A stretch of 64,000 nt of DNA from Ornithinibacillus sp. 4-3 (GCF_040958695.1 NZ_CP162599.1:778001-842000), one strand, 5' to 3'. Counted from the stretch's first letter, positions 35,336 through 44,950 are shown. Notes: generated from the sequence alone by a model not told the origin. Numbers and translations are program-made.

Positions 35336-36946
35336 ATGAATGGAATGGTAGTTGCACCAGAACCTTATTCAGTAGAAGCTGGAGAGTATATTCTAGCGAA
35401 AGGTGGAAATGCAGTAGATGCTGCTATCTCAGCTGCATTTGTTCAAGGAGTAATAAATCCTTTTTATAGTGGAATAGGAGGGAGTGGATATTTACTTGTC
35501 CATATTGCTTCAACAGGTGAATCTTTTCATCTAGATTGTTCATGTACAATGGGTTCTAAATCAATTCCAGAATATTGGGCTGATGAATACATTAGTCGTT
35601 CGGAAGCATATGGTAGGTACATCATAAAGAGTGAAGAAAATCAGTATGGTTATAAATCAATAATGGTGCCTGGCTTTGTATTAGGTGCTTGGGAAGCATT
35701 TCAAAAATACGGAAGCGGAAATATTTCTTGGAAAGAAATTATAGAACCGTCTATACAATTAGCAACAGAAGGCTTTGAAAATTACCCTTATCTGTTTCGA
35801 TTATGGTCTGATAAAGCAGATACCCCAGGACACCCAAGCTTTTATCGGAAAATTTCTGAAAATGAAGATTCTATAAAGATTTATGGGACACCGAAGAAAA
35901 CAGGGAAAAGATTTATACAAAAAGAGTATGGTAAGACATTGAGCCGGATTGCAAATAATGGAGGATTAGACTTCTATAAAGGAGATATTGGTGAACAAAT
36001 TGCAAAGGATTTTCAAAGTAATGATTCACTAATAACTAAAGAGGATATAGAAAATTATAATGTTTTAGAAACAGAAACGATAGTAGGACATTACAAAGGC
36101 TATGAATTACGAGGTGCTGTAAGTGGTAGTACAAGCAGTGCTCAAGTAATTGCTATGTTACAAATATTAGAAGGTTTTGATGTGAAAGGACTTATTCATA
36201 ATAGTCCGGCATATATAGAGCTTATTGCAAGTGTAATGCGCGCAGGATTTAAAGATCATCTTCAATTAAAAGGTGATCCTCCTTATTCAGTAGTAATAAA
36301 TTTGTTACGTAAATATACTTCCATAGAACGAGCTAAATATTGGCAAGAACAGATTAATCATGGAGACACTATTATTGGTCCAGATACACCTACAGGATTA
36401 GGTTCGGATACTACTCATGTATCCGTAATTGATAAAGAAGGATCGGCTGTAAGCTGGACACATACCCTGGGTTCAATGGGAGGATCTGGGATGGTAACTA
36501 GTAATTTAGGATTTTTATACAATAATTTTGTTGGACATTTTAACCCTGTTCACGGAAATTGGAATTCTATTCTTCCTGGTAAACGTGGTGGTGGCGGTGC
36601 TCCCCTTTTTCTTTATAAAAATGGTAAGTTAGTTATGGTGATAGGAGCTCCAGGAGGAAGTCGTATTATTACAGCAGTACTTCAAACAATCCTTAATGTG
36701 ATTGATCATGGCATGTCCATGCAAGAAGCGGTTAATGCTCCAAGGTTTCATTCAGAAGAGCAGGATAAAATTTTTCTTGAGCCACTTATCCCGGAGGAGA
36801 CCAGTCGTACATTACGAAATAAATATGATGTGCAACGCTCTACTTATATGTCAAGAGTACAAGCTATATGGATAGATCCAGATACAGGAATCCTGTCAGG
36901 GGGCTCAGATCCAAGAGGATTAGACGGACAAAAGGTAATCTCTTGA
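35336..36946 (+). CDS. Gamma-glutamyltransferase-family enzyme without signal peptide
   Basis: The 536-residue protein begins directly with the mature fold (VVAPEPYSVEAGEYILAKGG, then NAVDAAISAAF) and contains the autoprocessing site GLGSDTTHVSVID. The catalytic threonine should be Thr359, followed by Thr360 and His361. Later come SMGGSGMVTSN and GGGGAPLF. It lacks any signal peptide, as in B. subtilis YwrD, so it should act inside the cell. It could cut gamma-glutamyl peptides brought in by the adjacent binding protein, giving glutamate or 5-oxoproline for HyuAB. It is the last gene of the operon, with a strong terminator 35 bp downstream. Whether it self-processes is not shown. Confidence 0.87.
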   Translation: MNGMVVAPEPYSVEAGEYILAKGGNAVDAAISAAFVQGVINPFYSGIGGSGYLLVHIASTGESFHLDCSCTMGSKSIPEYWADEYISRSEAYGRYIIKSEENQYGYKSIMVPGFVLGAWEAFQKYGSGNISWKEIIEPSIQLATEGFENYPYLFRLWSDKADTPGHPSFYRKISENEDSIKIYGTPKKTGKRFIQKEYGKTLSRIANNGGLDFYKGDIGEQIAKDFQSNDSLITKEDIENYNVLETETIVGHYKGYELRGAVSGSTSSAQVIAMLQILEGFDVKGLIHNSPAYIELIASVMRAGFKDHLQLKGDPPYSVVINLLRKYTSIERAKYWQEQINHGDTIIGPDTPTGLGSDTTHVSVIDKEGSAVSWTHTLGSMGGSGMVTSNLGFLYNNFVGHFNPVHGNWNSILPGKRGGGGAPLFLYKNGKLVMVIGAPGGSRIITAVLQTILNVIDHGMSMQEAVNAPRFHSEEQDKIFLEPLIPEETSRTLRNKYDVQRSTYMSRVQAIWIDPDTGILSGGSDPRGLDGQKVIS

Positions 36947-36980
36947 GCTAAGTTTTACGACAGGAACGAGATTATATCAT

Positions 36981-37030
36981 AAAGTCCCCTAAAGGTAGTT
37001 TTATTATCTACCTTTAGGGGACTTTGTTGT
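36981..37030 (+). terminator. Strong terminator of the scavenging operon
   Basis: AAAGTCCCCTAAAGGTAG and CTACCTTTAGGGGACTTT form an 18-bp perfect stem around a short loop, followed by GTTGTTG. It separates the operon from the convergent HAD gene. Confidence 0.9.
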
Positions 37031-37140
37031 TGACTATAGGGTTTTATTAATAATAAATTCATTAAAGAGATTTTAGGAATGAGAGGAGAAAATGTATATG
37101 GAAATCATTTTAATAAACAAGAAAGTCTAGCTAACACCAT

Positions 37141-37932
37141 TTAAACTGTACTCCTATTATCAATGTTTGTTCTATACATCGTTCCTAATTCCTCAAGCTT
37201 TTCTACAATAATATTTTCTACATCCTCGCTTAATATAACATTTTCAGATGCAAATGGAGATAATTGTAGATTTTCCCCAATCATGACAGAGTGTAGCGCA
37301 TGCTGAAACATGGAAATATCATTTATGTCATTGCCAAATGCAATATATTCTCCCTCTTTAATACCAAGTTGCTGTAATCCGCTCCATTTATCAATGCCTT
37401 TAGGACTTATATCTAAAACACCTTCACCTCTGTGAGTATGGACAACAATCTCCATCTTCTTAAGCTTTTCTTCAACTTCTTTCATATTGGATGAAGTGAG
37501 CATTAAAATTTTAATAAAGGACTGTAGTTGATCTAATGGTACATTTTTAGCACGTTTTTGTGGATCAAGACTATTAAAAATAGGGTGTGTGTCCGATCCT
37601 GTATAAGAATAATTCCAATCACTATCTATTAAATAGGATACATGGTAAGTATCAATTAATTGAATAATCTCCTTAAGCGTATCATGTTGGAAATTTACTG
37701 TTGATATGATATTTCCATGGTTTGCAACCATGGAACCATTGCCACCAATCATTGGATATTTATGAAAACGCTCATGTAGAACAGGAAGTAAATCCCGTAT
37801 TGACCTAGCTGATGCAAAAATAACTTTATGTCCTTCTTGATCTACCAATCTCTCTAATGCATTTAATAATTTTTCAGAAATGGGCTGGCCGTTGAAACAA
37901 ATAGTTCCATCTAAATCAAAAACAAAGTTCAT
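37141..37932 (-). CDS. HAD-superfamily hydrolase, Cof type
   Basis: The 263-residue protein has motif I FDLDGTIC (Asp6 nucleophile, Asp8), motif II in VIFASARS, a lysine near SPKGIDKWSGL and motif IV FGNDINDISMF. This is the order of Cof-type (IIB) phosphatases, which dephosphorylate sugar phosphates, FMN or pyridoxal phosphate in the cytosol. GAGGTGAT precedes the start. It is a single gene convergent with the scavenging operon. The substrate is unknown; these enzymes are broad. Confidence 0.88.
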   Translation of the reverse strand: MNFVFDLDGTICFNGQPISEKLLNALERLVDQEGHKVIFASARSIRDLLPVLHERFHKYPMIGGNGSMVANHGNIISTVNFQHDTLKEIIQLIDTYHVSYLIDSDWNYSYTGSDTHPIFNSLDPQKRAKNVPLDQLQSFIKILMLTSSNMKEVEEKLKKMEIVVHTHRGEGVLDISPKGIDKWSGLQQLGIKEGEYIAFGNDINDISMFQHALHSVMIGENLQLSPFASENVILSEDVENIIVEKLEELGTMYRTNIDNRSTV

Positions 37933-38360
37933 GATGTATCACCTCTATAACCTTTAATACTCTTATCATATCAGATTGAAGGATTAAATAGAAAACGTAG
38001 TTGAGATGTTACTAAAACCTCTATAATTTACAAAAGAAAATGATTAAACAATCTCTTTTGATGAAAAATTCCTGTTGATATCTTCGCGGATGGACATAAT
38101 CGAACCAATACAATAATGAAGAAACTTGGCTATTTTCCTATTTTAATATAGGTTAACTGATAGTCTATTCAGCCTTGTTAAAACTTGAAAAGATATATTT
38201 TTAAAACTACAAATAGATTTCAAACAGCATAGGATAAATATACTGAAAAAACAATTTGCAAATTTATGTAAATTATGAGAAAGTTTGAATTAGTATGATT
38301 AAAAGTGCAGGTACTAATGAAAGACCAAATAGCAATATTCAAAAAGAAAGGGGAAACGAG
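37933..38360. other. Divergent intergenic region
   Basis: About 430 bp between the HAD gene and the aminotransferase gene. It is AT-rich, and I see no gene, hairpin or clear promoter. An upstream in-frame ATG at 38295 exists, but the ribosome site favours 38361. Confidence 0.4.
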
Positions 38361-39701
38361 ATGGAAACGAAAACGATTGAGAAGGCACAAGAAAAATATG
38401 AGGAATTGGCGGGCATTGACAAGAAGCATTTTATGCATCCAACGACCTCATTCAAACAACATCAAGAACAGGGACCCGGCTTTATTTTTACGGAGGGTAA
38501 AGGAGTTTACTTAAAAGATATTAGAGGAAAACAGGTGATTGATGGCTTATCGTCTTTATGGAATGTTAATATCGGTCACGGTCGAGAGGAACTCGGGTTA
38601 GCGGCAATGGAACAAATGAAGAAATTAGCATTCAGTTCAACATTTGCAACGAATAGTCATGAACCTGCAATTAAGCTGGCTGAAAAGGTAGCACAAATGA
38701 CACCAGGAGATTTGACAATGACTTTCTTTACTTCAGGTGGATCAGAGGCCAATGATACAGCATTTAAAACAGCACGCTATTATTGGCAATTAAAAGGAAA
38801 ATATGAGAAGAAAAAGATTATTTCCCGTAAAAAATCGTATCATGGAATATCCATGGGAGCTACGAGTGCAACAGGCTTGCCTGCATTCAGAGAATTTCCT
38901 TCCTTATCACCAGATTTTCACTATGTCGATTCTTCCATTGAATCACTAAAGGAAATGATAGCACTTCAAGGGGCAGAGACGATTGCCGCTTTTATTTCAG
39001 AGCCTGTACAGGGATCAGGTGGTGTCAATATGCCGCCAGAAAATTACTTTAAAGAGGTTAGGGAAATATGTGATGAAAATGACATTCTGTTCATTACAGA
39101 TGAAGTTATAACAGGTTTTGGCAGAACAGGAACCAACTTCGGAATAGAGAATTTCGGTGTCGTTCCAGATATGATGGTGATCGCTAAAGGGATTTCAAGT
39201 GGTTATGCTCCTCTAGGTGGGATGGTCATTTCAGAGAAGCTTAAAAATGAACTAATTGAGTTATCAGATGGTGTTTATATGCACGGATACACTTATAGTG
39301 GTCATCCAATGTGCTGTGCAGTTGCATTGAAGAATTTAGAAATCATTGAAGAAGAAAATTTAATCGAAAATGTGCGCAATATGGGAGCAGAATTTCAAAA
39401 AGGATTCAAATGGTTGGAAGAGCGTCATGAGGAGATTGGTAATATAAGAGGCATTGGATTGCTGAGAGCTTTTGAAATCTTAAAAGATAAAGAAAAGAAT
39501 ATACGCTACTCTGAGCCAGTATCCGTTAAAGTAGTTGAAGAAGCGTTGAAACTTGGCTTGTTAGGCAGAAGTATTATTTATGAAGGACAGGATACACTAG
39601 CCTTCGCTCCACCATTCTGTATTAATAGGGAAGAAGTGGAAACGATCATTTCAATTATTGATAAATCCTTAACCAAGGTTAAAAAGAAAGGGCTTAAATA
39701 A
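38361..39701 (+). CDS. Class III PLP-dependent aminotransferase
   Basis: The 446-residue protein (from METKTIEK, behind AAAGGGG) has the class III order: GKGVYLKDIRGKQVIDGLSS near the N-terminus, FTSGGSEANDTAFKTAR for phosphate binding, FISEPVQGSGGV, FITDEVITGFGRTGT, and the PLP lysine in MVIAKGISSGYAPLGG. Family members transaminate omega-amino compounds such as beta-alanine, taurine, GABA or diaminobutyrate. The next gene is a DoeA-like ectoine hydrolase, and in ectoine catabolism a class III enzyme (DoeD) transaminates the resulting diaminobutyrate, so DoeD-like activity is a plausible assignment. DoeB and DoeC are not present here. Confidence 0.85.
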   Translation: METKTIEKAQEKYEELAGIDKKHFMHPTTSFKQHQEQGPGFIFTEGKGVYLKDIRGKQVIDGLSSLWNVNIGHGREELGLAAMEQMKKLAFSSTFATNSHEPAIKLAEKVAQMTPGDLTMTFFTSGGSEANDTAFKTARYYWQLKGKYEKKKIISRKKSYHGISMGATSATGLPAFREFPSLSPDFHYVDSSIESLKEMIALQGAETIAAFISEPVQGSGGVNMPPENYFKEVREICDENDILFITDEVITGFGRTGTNFGIENFGVVPDMMVIAKGISSGYAPLGGMVISEKLKNELIELSDGVYMHGYTYSGHPMCCAVALKNLEIIEEENLIENVRNMGAEFQKGFKWLEERHEEIGNIRGIGLLRAFEILKDKEKNIRYSEPVSVKVVEEALKLGLLGRSIIYEGQDTLAFAPPFCINREEVETIISIIDKSLTKVKKKGLK

Positions 39702-39708
39702 ACAATAC

Positions 39709-39753
39709 AAACGGCCAGTCTCTGCGATCGTGATGAGTAATAGACCGTTTTTT
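39709..39753 (+). terminator. Weak terminator-like hairpin
   Basis: AACGG and CCGTT enclose an imperfect structure that is followed by seven T. It may reduce read-through from the aminotransferase to the M24 gene. Confidence 0.4.
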
Positions 39754-39837
39754 ATCCAATAGGACATTGCTAAGAAAAATGAATCGATCAAAGATTTTGC
39801 ACAACGAAGTAACAAAGGTGGTAAGGGGGAATATGGA

Positions 39838-41004
39838 ATGGTTTTTAAGAAATCTGAATTCGTCCAACGACTAAATAAGACGAAAGAAAGTATGCAAAAG
39901 CTAGGGATTGATGTATTGCTTACTACGAATCCTGCTAATATGAATTATTTGTCAGGCTACGATGGATATTCATATTATGTAGAACAGGGTGTCATTGTAA
40001 TCCTGGATCAGGAAGAGCCAATTTGGGTGGGCAGAAGAATGGATGTCAATGGTGCCAAATTAACGACTTGGATTCAAGAGAATAATATAAAGGGCTACAG
40101 TGACGATTATGTACAATCTTCTACTAAACATCCGATGAACTTTTTTGCGGATATTTTAAAAGAGTTAGATTGTGATAAAAAGCGGATTGGATTTGAAATG
40201 AACCAGGAGTTCTTTTCACATCGTGCTTATCTGGAGCTGGAAAAAGATTTACCCAATGCGACATTTAAAGATGCCTCATACCTTGTGAATCATATACGAA
40301 TGATAAAATCAGAACAAGAAATTGAGCATATGAAGATTGCTGGACGCATAACAGAGAGGGCAATGCAAACAGCTATTGATCATATTGAGGTTGGAGTTAG
40401 AGAAGCGGATGTTGCTGCAAAAGTATATCAGCAATTGATTAGTGGTGTAGATGGATTGGCAGGTCATTATCCAGCAATTATCCCCTTGATGCCTTCAGGT
40501 GAAAGAACGTCAACACCTCATTTGTCTTGGACAGATAAAAAATATGAGAAAAATGAGGTTGTCTTTATGGAATTATCTGGGTGTAGGTATCGATATCATG
40601 CTCCTCTTGCCAGAACTATATTCTTGGGACAACCTACTCATGAATTTGAAGAAGTGTCAAAAGTTGTTTTAGAAGGCCTAGATATTATTTTAGACTTTAT
40701 TAAACCAGGCATTCTTTGTGAAGAGGTTGAACTAAAATGGAGAAATGCTATTGAAAAAACAGGCTTGGCAAAGGAATCCCGTGTAGGTTATCCAATTGGA
40801 TTAGGCTATCCACCTGATTGGGGAGAACAGACATTAAGCTTCAGACCAGGTGATCGAACGGTATTGGAACCAAACATGACGATTCATGTCCTACCAGCTA
40901 TTTGGATGGATGAACAGGGGTTTGAAGTGAGTGAGACGATTAGAATAACGGAAAATGGATGTGAACCTTTTTCAAATATAGAGAGGGCGCTATTTTTGAA
41001 ATGA
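39838..41004 (+). CDS. M24-family hydrolase, ectoine hydrolase (DoeA)-like
   Basis: The 388-residue protein has the creatinase-type N-domain with NPANMNYLSGYDGYSYYVEQG and a pita-bread C-domain with GHYPAIIPLMPSG, FMELSGCRYRYHAPLARTIFLG and IHVLPAIW. These are close to the pattern I know for ectoine hydrolase DoeA/EutD. The metal-binding aspartates of true aminopeptidases P (DxGxxxxGYxSD) are replaced by ELSGCRYRYHAPLART, as in creatinase and DoeA, so a metal-independent ring or amide hydrolysis is expected. It follows an aminotransferase gene. DoeA opens ectoine to N-acetyl-diaminobutyrate. Xaa-Pro dipeptidase annotation would be the naive alternative. Confidence 0.75.
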   Translation: MVFKKSEFVQRLNKTKESMQKLGIDVLLTTNPANMNYLSGYDGYSYYVEQGVIVILDQEEPIWVGRRMDVNGAKLTTWIQENNIKGYSDDYVQSSTKHPMNFFADILKELDCDKKRIGFEMNQEFFSHRAYLELEKDLPNATFKDASYLVNHIRMIKSEQEIEHMKIAGRITERAMQTAIDHIEVGVREADVAAKVYQQLISGVDGLAGHYPAIIPLMPSGERTSTPHLSWTDKKYEKNEVVFMELSGCRYRYHAPLARTIFLGQPTHEFEEVSKVVLEGLDIILDFIKPGILCEEVELKWRNAIEKTGLAKESRVGYPIGLGYPPDWGEQTLSFRPGDRTVLEPNMTIHVLPAIWMDEQGFEVSETIRITENGCEPFSNIERALFLK

Positions 41005-41018
41005 TAAGCTAGGTGATG

Positions 41019-41306
41019 TGAGGCTGGGACAAAAGAAATTATTACTTAGATAATTCCAAACATAAATTGTGCAAATAACCGCTTCGGAAATATACTCCGC
41101 TTTCCATGGGCGGCTGGAGAGCCTCGACGGACAGGACGTCCTAATGCAGACGTTGCCACAGGACGTGGCGTACTCGTCTGCCTCGTGCTACGCACTCCGG
41201 GGTCTCACCTAGGCCATCTTCCCATAGGAGTCTACGTATATTTCCTACGCTTCATTTGAATATTATTCGGATTTCAAGCTTAATTTTTCCTTTTGTCCCA
41301 GCCTCA
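41019..41306. repeat. Interspersed repeat element with palindromic ends (GAGGCTGGGACAAAA type)
   Basis: The 288-bp element is bounded by perfect inverted ends TGAGGCTGGGACAAAAG and CTTTTGTCCCAGCCTCA. Inside is a GC-rich non-coding core (CTTTCCATGGGCGGCTGGAG through CTCCGGGGTCTCACC), unlike the AT-rich surroundings. Elements of this pattern occur in many copies between genes of Bacillaceae. It has no open frame, so it must be mobilised or spread by other means. It lies between the DoeA-like gene and a broken IS110. Confidence 0.75.
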
Positions 41307-41409
41307 TTTCCTACGATTAGTCAAGTCTTTTTTAATATGTAAGCATGCTAAATAGACCTCAAGTATTCTATATTTTTTTGAGGGAGTATCTGTGTTATAA
41401 TTTAAGAGA

Positions 41410-42631
41410 TTATTGGTCCACCGAGACCGTGTGCGAGTAATCGTACTTTGTATTGTTCCTGACCATGGAATAAATACATTTTAGTAGTTTGTTCATGCAA
41501 GCTACTACCGCAACCTTGTCCTTTTTGGGATGAGGCTGCTTTTTTAATTTATAATAATAATCGACAATGTGATTTGGTGCTGCTTTTTGTTGACGAATCA
41601 TATTTCGAACAATGAAGTATAAGACTTTCCTTCCTTTCGGATTTCCGCGCTTATTAATGTGATCTTGACCTGCATATTTACCTGATTGATATCTTCGAAT
41701 ATCAATCCCAATAAAAGCATTGACTTTTTATGATTGGAAAAGCGAGAAAGATCCCCAATTTCACCAATAAATAGGGATGCACTAATTTCACCAATCCCTG
41801 GAAAGCTTGTGAGAATCTCGAATTCAAAAAGTGTCTTTGCCTTTTCAATCATTTGCTTTGAAATATTTCCCTTTTCTTGTAATAGTTGTAAAAGTTGTTG
41901 CGCATAATATTGGACTTTTTGAGTTATGACACTAGTTGAAGAAACAGCTGGGTAAGACTCTTGGGCGTATACCATAATGTCGCTTGCTTTTTGCTTTGCC
42001 CGATTCTCTGAAATCTTTTTGATCGTACTTTTCATCAAAAGGTTTTTGACTTTTGTTTTACTTGTTTGTAATACAAAATCTGGGTGTGGAAATAAATTGA
42101 TTAGAGTGAGTGCATAAGGCGTGACTCGACTAGAAAAGAATCTCTCCAATTCTGGAAAACTTAACTGTAATGCATTATGCAAATGCATTCGTGTACGCTT
42201 TATATCATATCCTCTTCTACTTCTTGATAAAAGCGAGATAAATCACGTATTTCATGATAAACACTAGGTTGTTGTATTTTTTTTAGACGAATATTTTGTT
42301 GATGCACTTGTGCCAATTTATGGGCATCATGTTTATCCGTTTTCCAACTTCTTAATGTTCCTTGTTCTAATTGTTTTTTAGCTGCTAAGGGATTTAATAA
42401 GCAATAATGCAACTGATTTTTTCGGCAGAATGTTTCTACTGGTTTAGAGTAAATACCCGTCGCTTCAAAGACCAACATCATATCATCTGGGAGCGTACGA
42501 ATTTCGTCCAGGAGGCCCTGAAAACCAACTTGACTATGAATGACTTCACCTTCAGAAAGACACTGTTGACCATCGTAAACAACTTTATAGCTTTTCCCCA
42601 TCGAAACATCCAAAGCCATTACTGTTCCCAT
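41410..42631 (-). mobile_element. IS110-family transposase, broken by at least two frameshifts
   Basis: Three consecutive frames on the reverse strand encode one IS110 transposase in pieces. The first has the DEDD catalytic core (ALDVSMGKSYK, VFEATGIYS, KTDKHDAHKLA). The second has the transposase_20-type part (TSFPGIGEISASLFIGEIGD). The last carries the C-terminus (NMIRQQKAAPNHIVDYYYK). The reading frame changes near plus 42200 and again near 41720, where NAFIGIDIRRYQSGKY continues only in another frame. The start is taken at ATG 42631 (MGTVMALDV). The transposase is therefore inactive unless supplied in trans. The exact ends of the element cannot be fixed; IS110 elements have no terminal repeats. 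Confidence 0.85.
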
Positions 42632-42984
42632 TTTACTACCTCTCTCTTCTTTTTTATGAAAGATCTTCACCTGTTCATTTCGATTCCAATTTCCTTTACA
42701 CGAGCTCTATGGCCCCAACATACTTAAACCTGATTCAAAAATGAAAGTGAAGAAGCCCTGTTTTTAATTCGGATTCGTAATCCCAGAGACTTCGGTCGGG
42801 CTTTCTTTCACTTCTCACTATATCTTAAAAAAAGAAATAGTGGGTAAGGTCATCCGTCGATGATCTTACCCACTAATCTTAGTATGTTTTATATGACAAA
42901 AAATAATGAAGCAGGTAAATTGACATCTTCTTCTAGCTTTTTTGATATGAATTTTTTTTAAGTGTTTATCCAGGCATAATCAAG
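42632..42984. other. Structured non-coding region beside IS110, possible bridge-RNA locus
   Basis: Upstream of the transposase start lie two strong inverted repeats: GAAAGTGAAGAAGCCC (about 42744) with GGGCTTTCTTTCACTTC (about 42798), and a 16-bp stem AGTGGGTAAGGTCATC/GATGATCTTACCCACT at 42839-42874 with loop CGTC. In the IS110 group the non-coding end before the transposase gene encodes the bridge RNA, so this region is the natural candidate. No gene is supported. Confidence 0.5.
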
Positions 42985-43030
42985 AAAATCACCACTTTGT
43001 ATAAATCAAAAATACAAAGTAGTGATTTTA
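42985..43030 (-). terminator. Terminator of the P-type ATPase gene
   Basis: AAAATCACCACTTTGTA pairs with TACAAAGTAGTGATTTT in a 17-bp stem with one wobble, eight bases past the ATPase stop. Confidence 0.85.
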
Positions 43031-43037
43031 CTATAAC

Positions 43038-44912
43038 TTACTCTGTCTTTAACATCCGTAAGCCATTCAGAATAACAAGAATAGTACTTCCTTCGTGACC
43101 AATGACACCTAATGGCATATTAATAATTTGTAAGAAGTTACTAACAATTAGAATTCCGATGACAGCAAGGGAAAAGATAATATTCTGCTTAATAATAGCA
43201 TTCATTTTCTTAGAAATCCGAATGGCATTTACCATTTTGGCTAGATTATTTTTCATTAATACGATATTTGCTGTTTCTAAAGCAATGTCACTTCCTGCTC
43301 CCATGGCAACACCAATGTTTGCTGTTGCTAGGGCTGGTGCGTCATTTACGCCATCACCAACCATTGCGGTTTGTTGGCTTTCCTGTCTTAACTGTTTTAA
43401 ATGGTTTACTTTATCTTCAGGCAAACAATTTGCGTGATATTCCGTTATTCCAGCATCCTGGGCAATGCTTTTTGCTGTTGCTTCATTATCTCCTGTTAAC
43501 ATCATTGTTCTTAGGCCGAGCTGATGCAGCTCGTGAATTGCTTCAACTGCCTCTTGACGGAGCGTATCCTTTAACAGAAAAACAGCGATAATTTCTGTAT
43601 CTTTCTTTACAAAGATATTTGTTTTGGCTTGTTCTACAGTATAATGAGTTTGAAAAAACTCATTAGCTGCTTGCTTTCCTACCATTTCTGCATTCCCAAT
43701 GAGCCAATGGACGCCATTAATTTCTGCTGCAAGACCTCGACCGTTATGATGCTGTACAGTTGTTGCTAACCCTAATCTTTCACCAGCTTGTGCTTCTGCC
43801 CAATTTTTCATTGCTAGAGCAAGTGGGTGGATTGATTCATTTTCAATTGTATAAATGATATCTGCTAGTTCTTCTAAATTCTGTTTTGGAACAATAAAAG
43901 AATCAACGACAGCGGGTTCGCCTTTTGTTAATGTTCCTGTTTTGTCTAAGGCAATCACATTTAACTTAGCTAATGCTTCTACATACACACCGCCCTTAAA
44001 AAGAATACCTTGACGTGCCCCAGAAGAAATAGCAGATAGAGTTGCTGGCATAATTGAAGCAACTAGTGCACATGGTGAAGCGACAACTAATAAAATCATG
44101 GCACGATAAATTGTATCGGTCCAAGACCAACCAAATAAATAATGAGGAAGGAACATCATCACAGCAACTGTAATGAGAACAATTTTTACATATAAACCTT
44201 CAAATCTTTCAATAAATTGCTGGGATGGGGAGCGTTCTTCATGCGCATTTTGAACTAACTTAATGATTTTTTGAAACATTGTTTCATTTGGTAATGTATT
44301 TATTTCAATATGAAGACTTCCATTTAAATTTACTGTTCCTGCAAATACTTCAGCTCCAATTCTTTTAGAGATTGGAACGGATTCTCCAGATAACGCACTT
44401 TCATCAATGGTTGTTTCGCCTTTTATAATCAGACCATCAGCTGGGATTCTTTCACCTGCTTTTACCGCAATTTGATCACCGGGCTGTAATTGTTCAATAT
44501 GAATGACTTTTCCATCTAATAATGTAGCTGTCTCTGGCTGTAATTTCATAAGACTTTGTAATTCGTTTTTGTTTTTATTTTCTGTATAGCTCTCTAAAGC
44601 CCCAGATAAAGAGAAAATGAAAATTAAAATAGCACCTTCTGCCCAATAGCCTATGGATGCTGCGCCAATTGCAGCAATAATCATTAATAATTCTACGTTG
44701 AGTTGTTTAGTTTTGATGGTCTCTGTAATACCTTCTTTTGCTTTGGCAAAACCACCAATAAGAAAAGCGGCAATGAGTAATCCAATCCATAAAGCATGAT
44801 GAATATGACTAGATAGTATCCAGGCGATTAGAATCAAAATTCCACTGATAGCTGCAGCGATTATTTCTCCATGTATTTTAAAAAAAGAGACAATCTGATT
44901 TATTTTGCTCAT
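43038..44912 (-). CDS. P1B-type metal-exporting ATPase, PfeT/ZosA-like
   Basis: The 624-residue pump has LSGES (174-178), the metal-site motif SPC (279-281), phosphorylation motif DKTGTLT with Asp323, the GDGVNDAPAL hinge and a C-terminal helix with HEGSTILVILNGLRML (from 606). SPC plus HEGS is the P1B-4 signature (Fe2+, Co2+ or Zn2+ efflux), closest in my memory to B. subtilis PfeT (formerly ZosA). It lacks N-terminal metal-binding domains. A perfect PerR box lies 38 bp upstream, fitting PerR control as known for pfeT. It thus should export ferrous iron under peroxide stress; cobalt or zinc export is possible. Confidence 0.85.
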   Translation of the reverse strand: MSKINQIVSFFKIHGEIIAAAISGILILIAWILSSHIHHALWIGLLIAAFLIGGFAKAKEGITETIKTKQLNVELLMIIAAIGAASIGYWAEGAILIFIFSLSGALESYTENKNKNELQSLMKLQPETATLLDGKVIHIEQLQPGDQIAVKAGERIPADGLIIKGETTIDESALSGESVPISKRIGAEVFAGTVNLNGSLHIEINTLPNETMFQKIIKLVQNAHEERSPSQQFIERFEGLYVKIVLITVAVMMFLPHYLFGWSWTDTIYRAMILLVVASPCALVASIMPATLSAISSGARQGILFKGGVYVEALAKLNVIALDKTGTLTKGEPAVVDSFIVPKQNLEELADIIYTIENESIHPLALAMKNWAEAQAGERLGLATTVQHHNGRGLAAEINGVHWLIGNAEMVGKQAANEFFQTHYTVEQAKTNIFVKKDTEIIAVFLLKDTLRQEAVEAIHELHQLGLRTMMLTGDNEATAKSIAQDAGITEYHANCLPEDKVNHLKQLRQESQQTAMVGDGVNDAPALATANIGVAMGAGSDIALETANIVLMKNNLAKMVNAIRISKKMNAIIKQNIIFSLAVIGILIVSNFLQIINMPLGVIGHEGSTILVILNGLRMLKTE

Positions 44913-44950
44913 TATTATGTATTTCCTTTCAAATTATAATAAGTATTAAT

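Noticed and set aside
35275..35469. 64-codon plus-strand frame overlapping the start of the gamma-glutamyltransferase
   Set aside because: It overlaps the conserved N-terminus of the enzyme in another frame and shows no protein-like pattern.
39838..41004. Annotation as Xaa-Pro aminopeptidase
   Set aside because: The metal-binding aspartates are replaced and the motifs match the creatinase/DoeA pattern, so a peptidase name would be misleading.
43038..44912. Cadmium or copper ATPase (CadA/CopA)
   Set aside because: The membrane motif is SPC, not CPC, and the C-terminal HEGS motif and missing N-terminal metal domain fit the P1B-4 PfeT/ZosA type.
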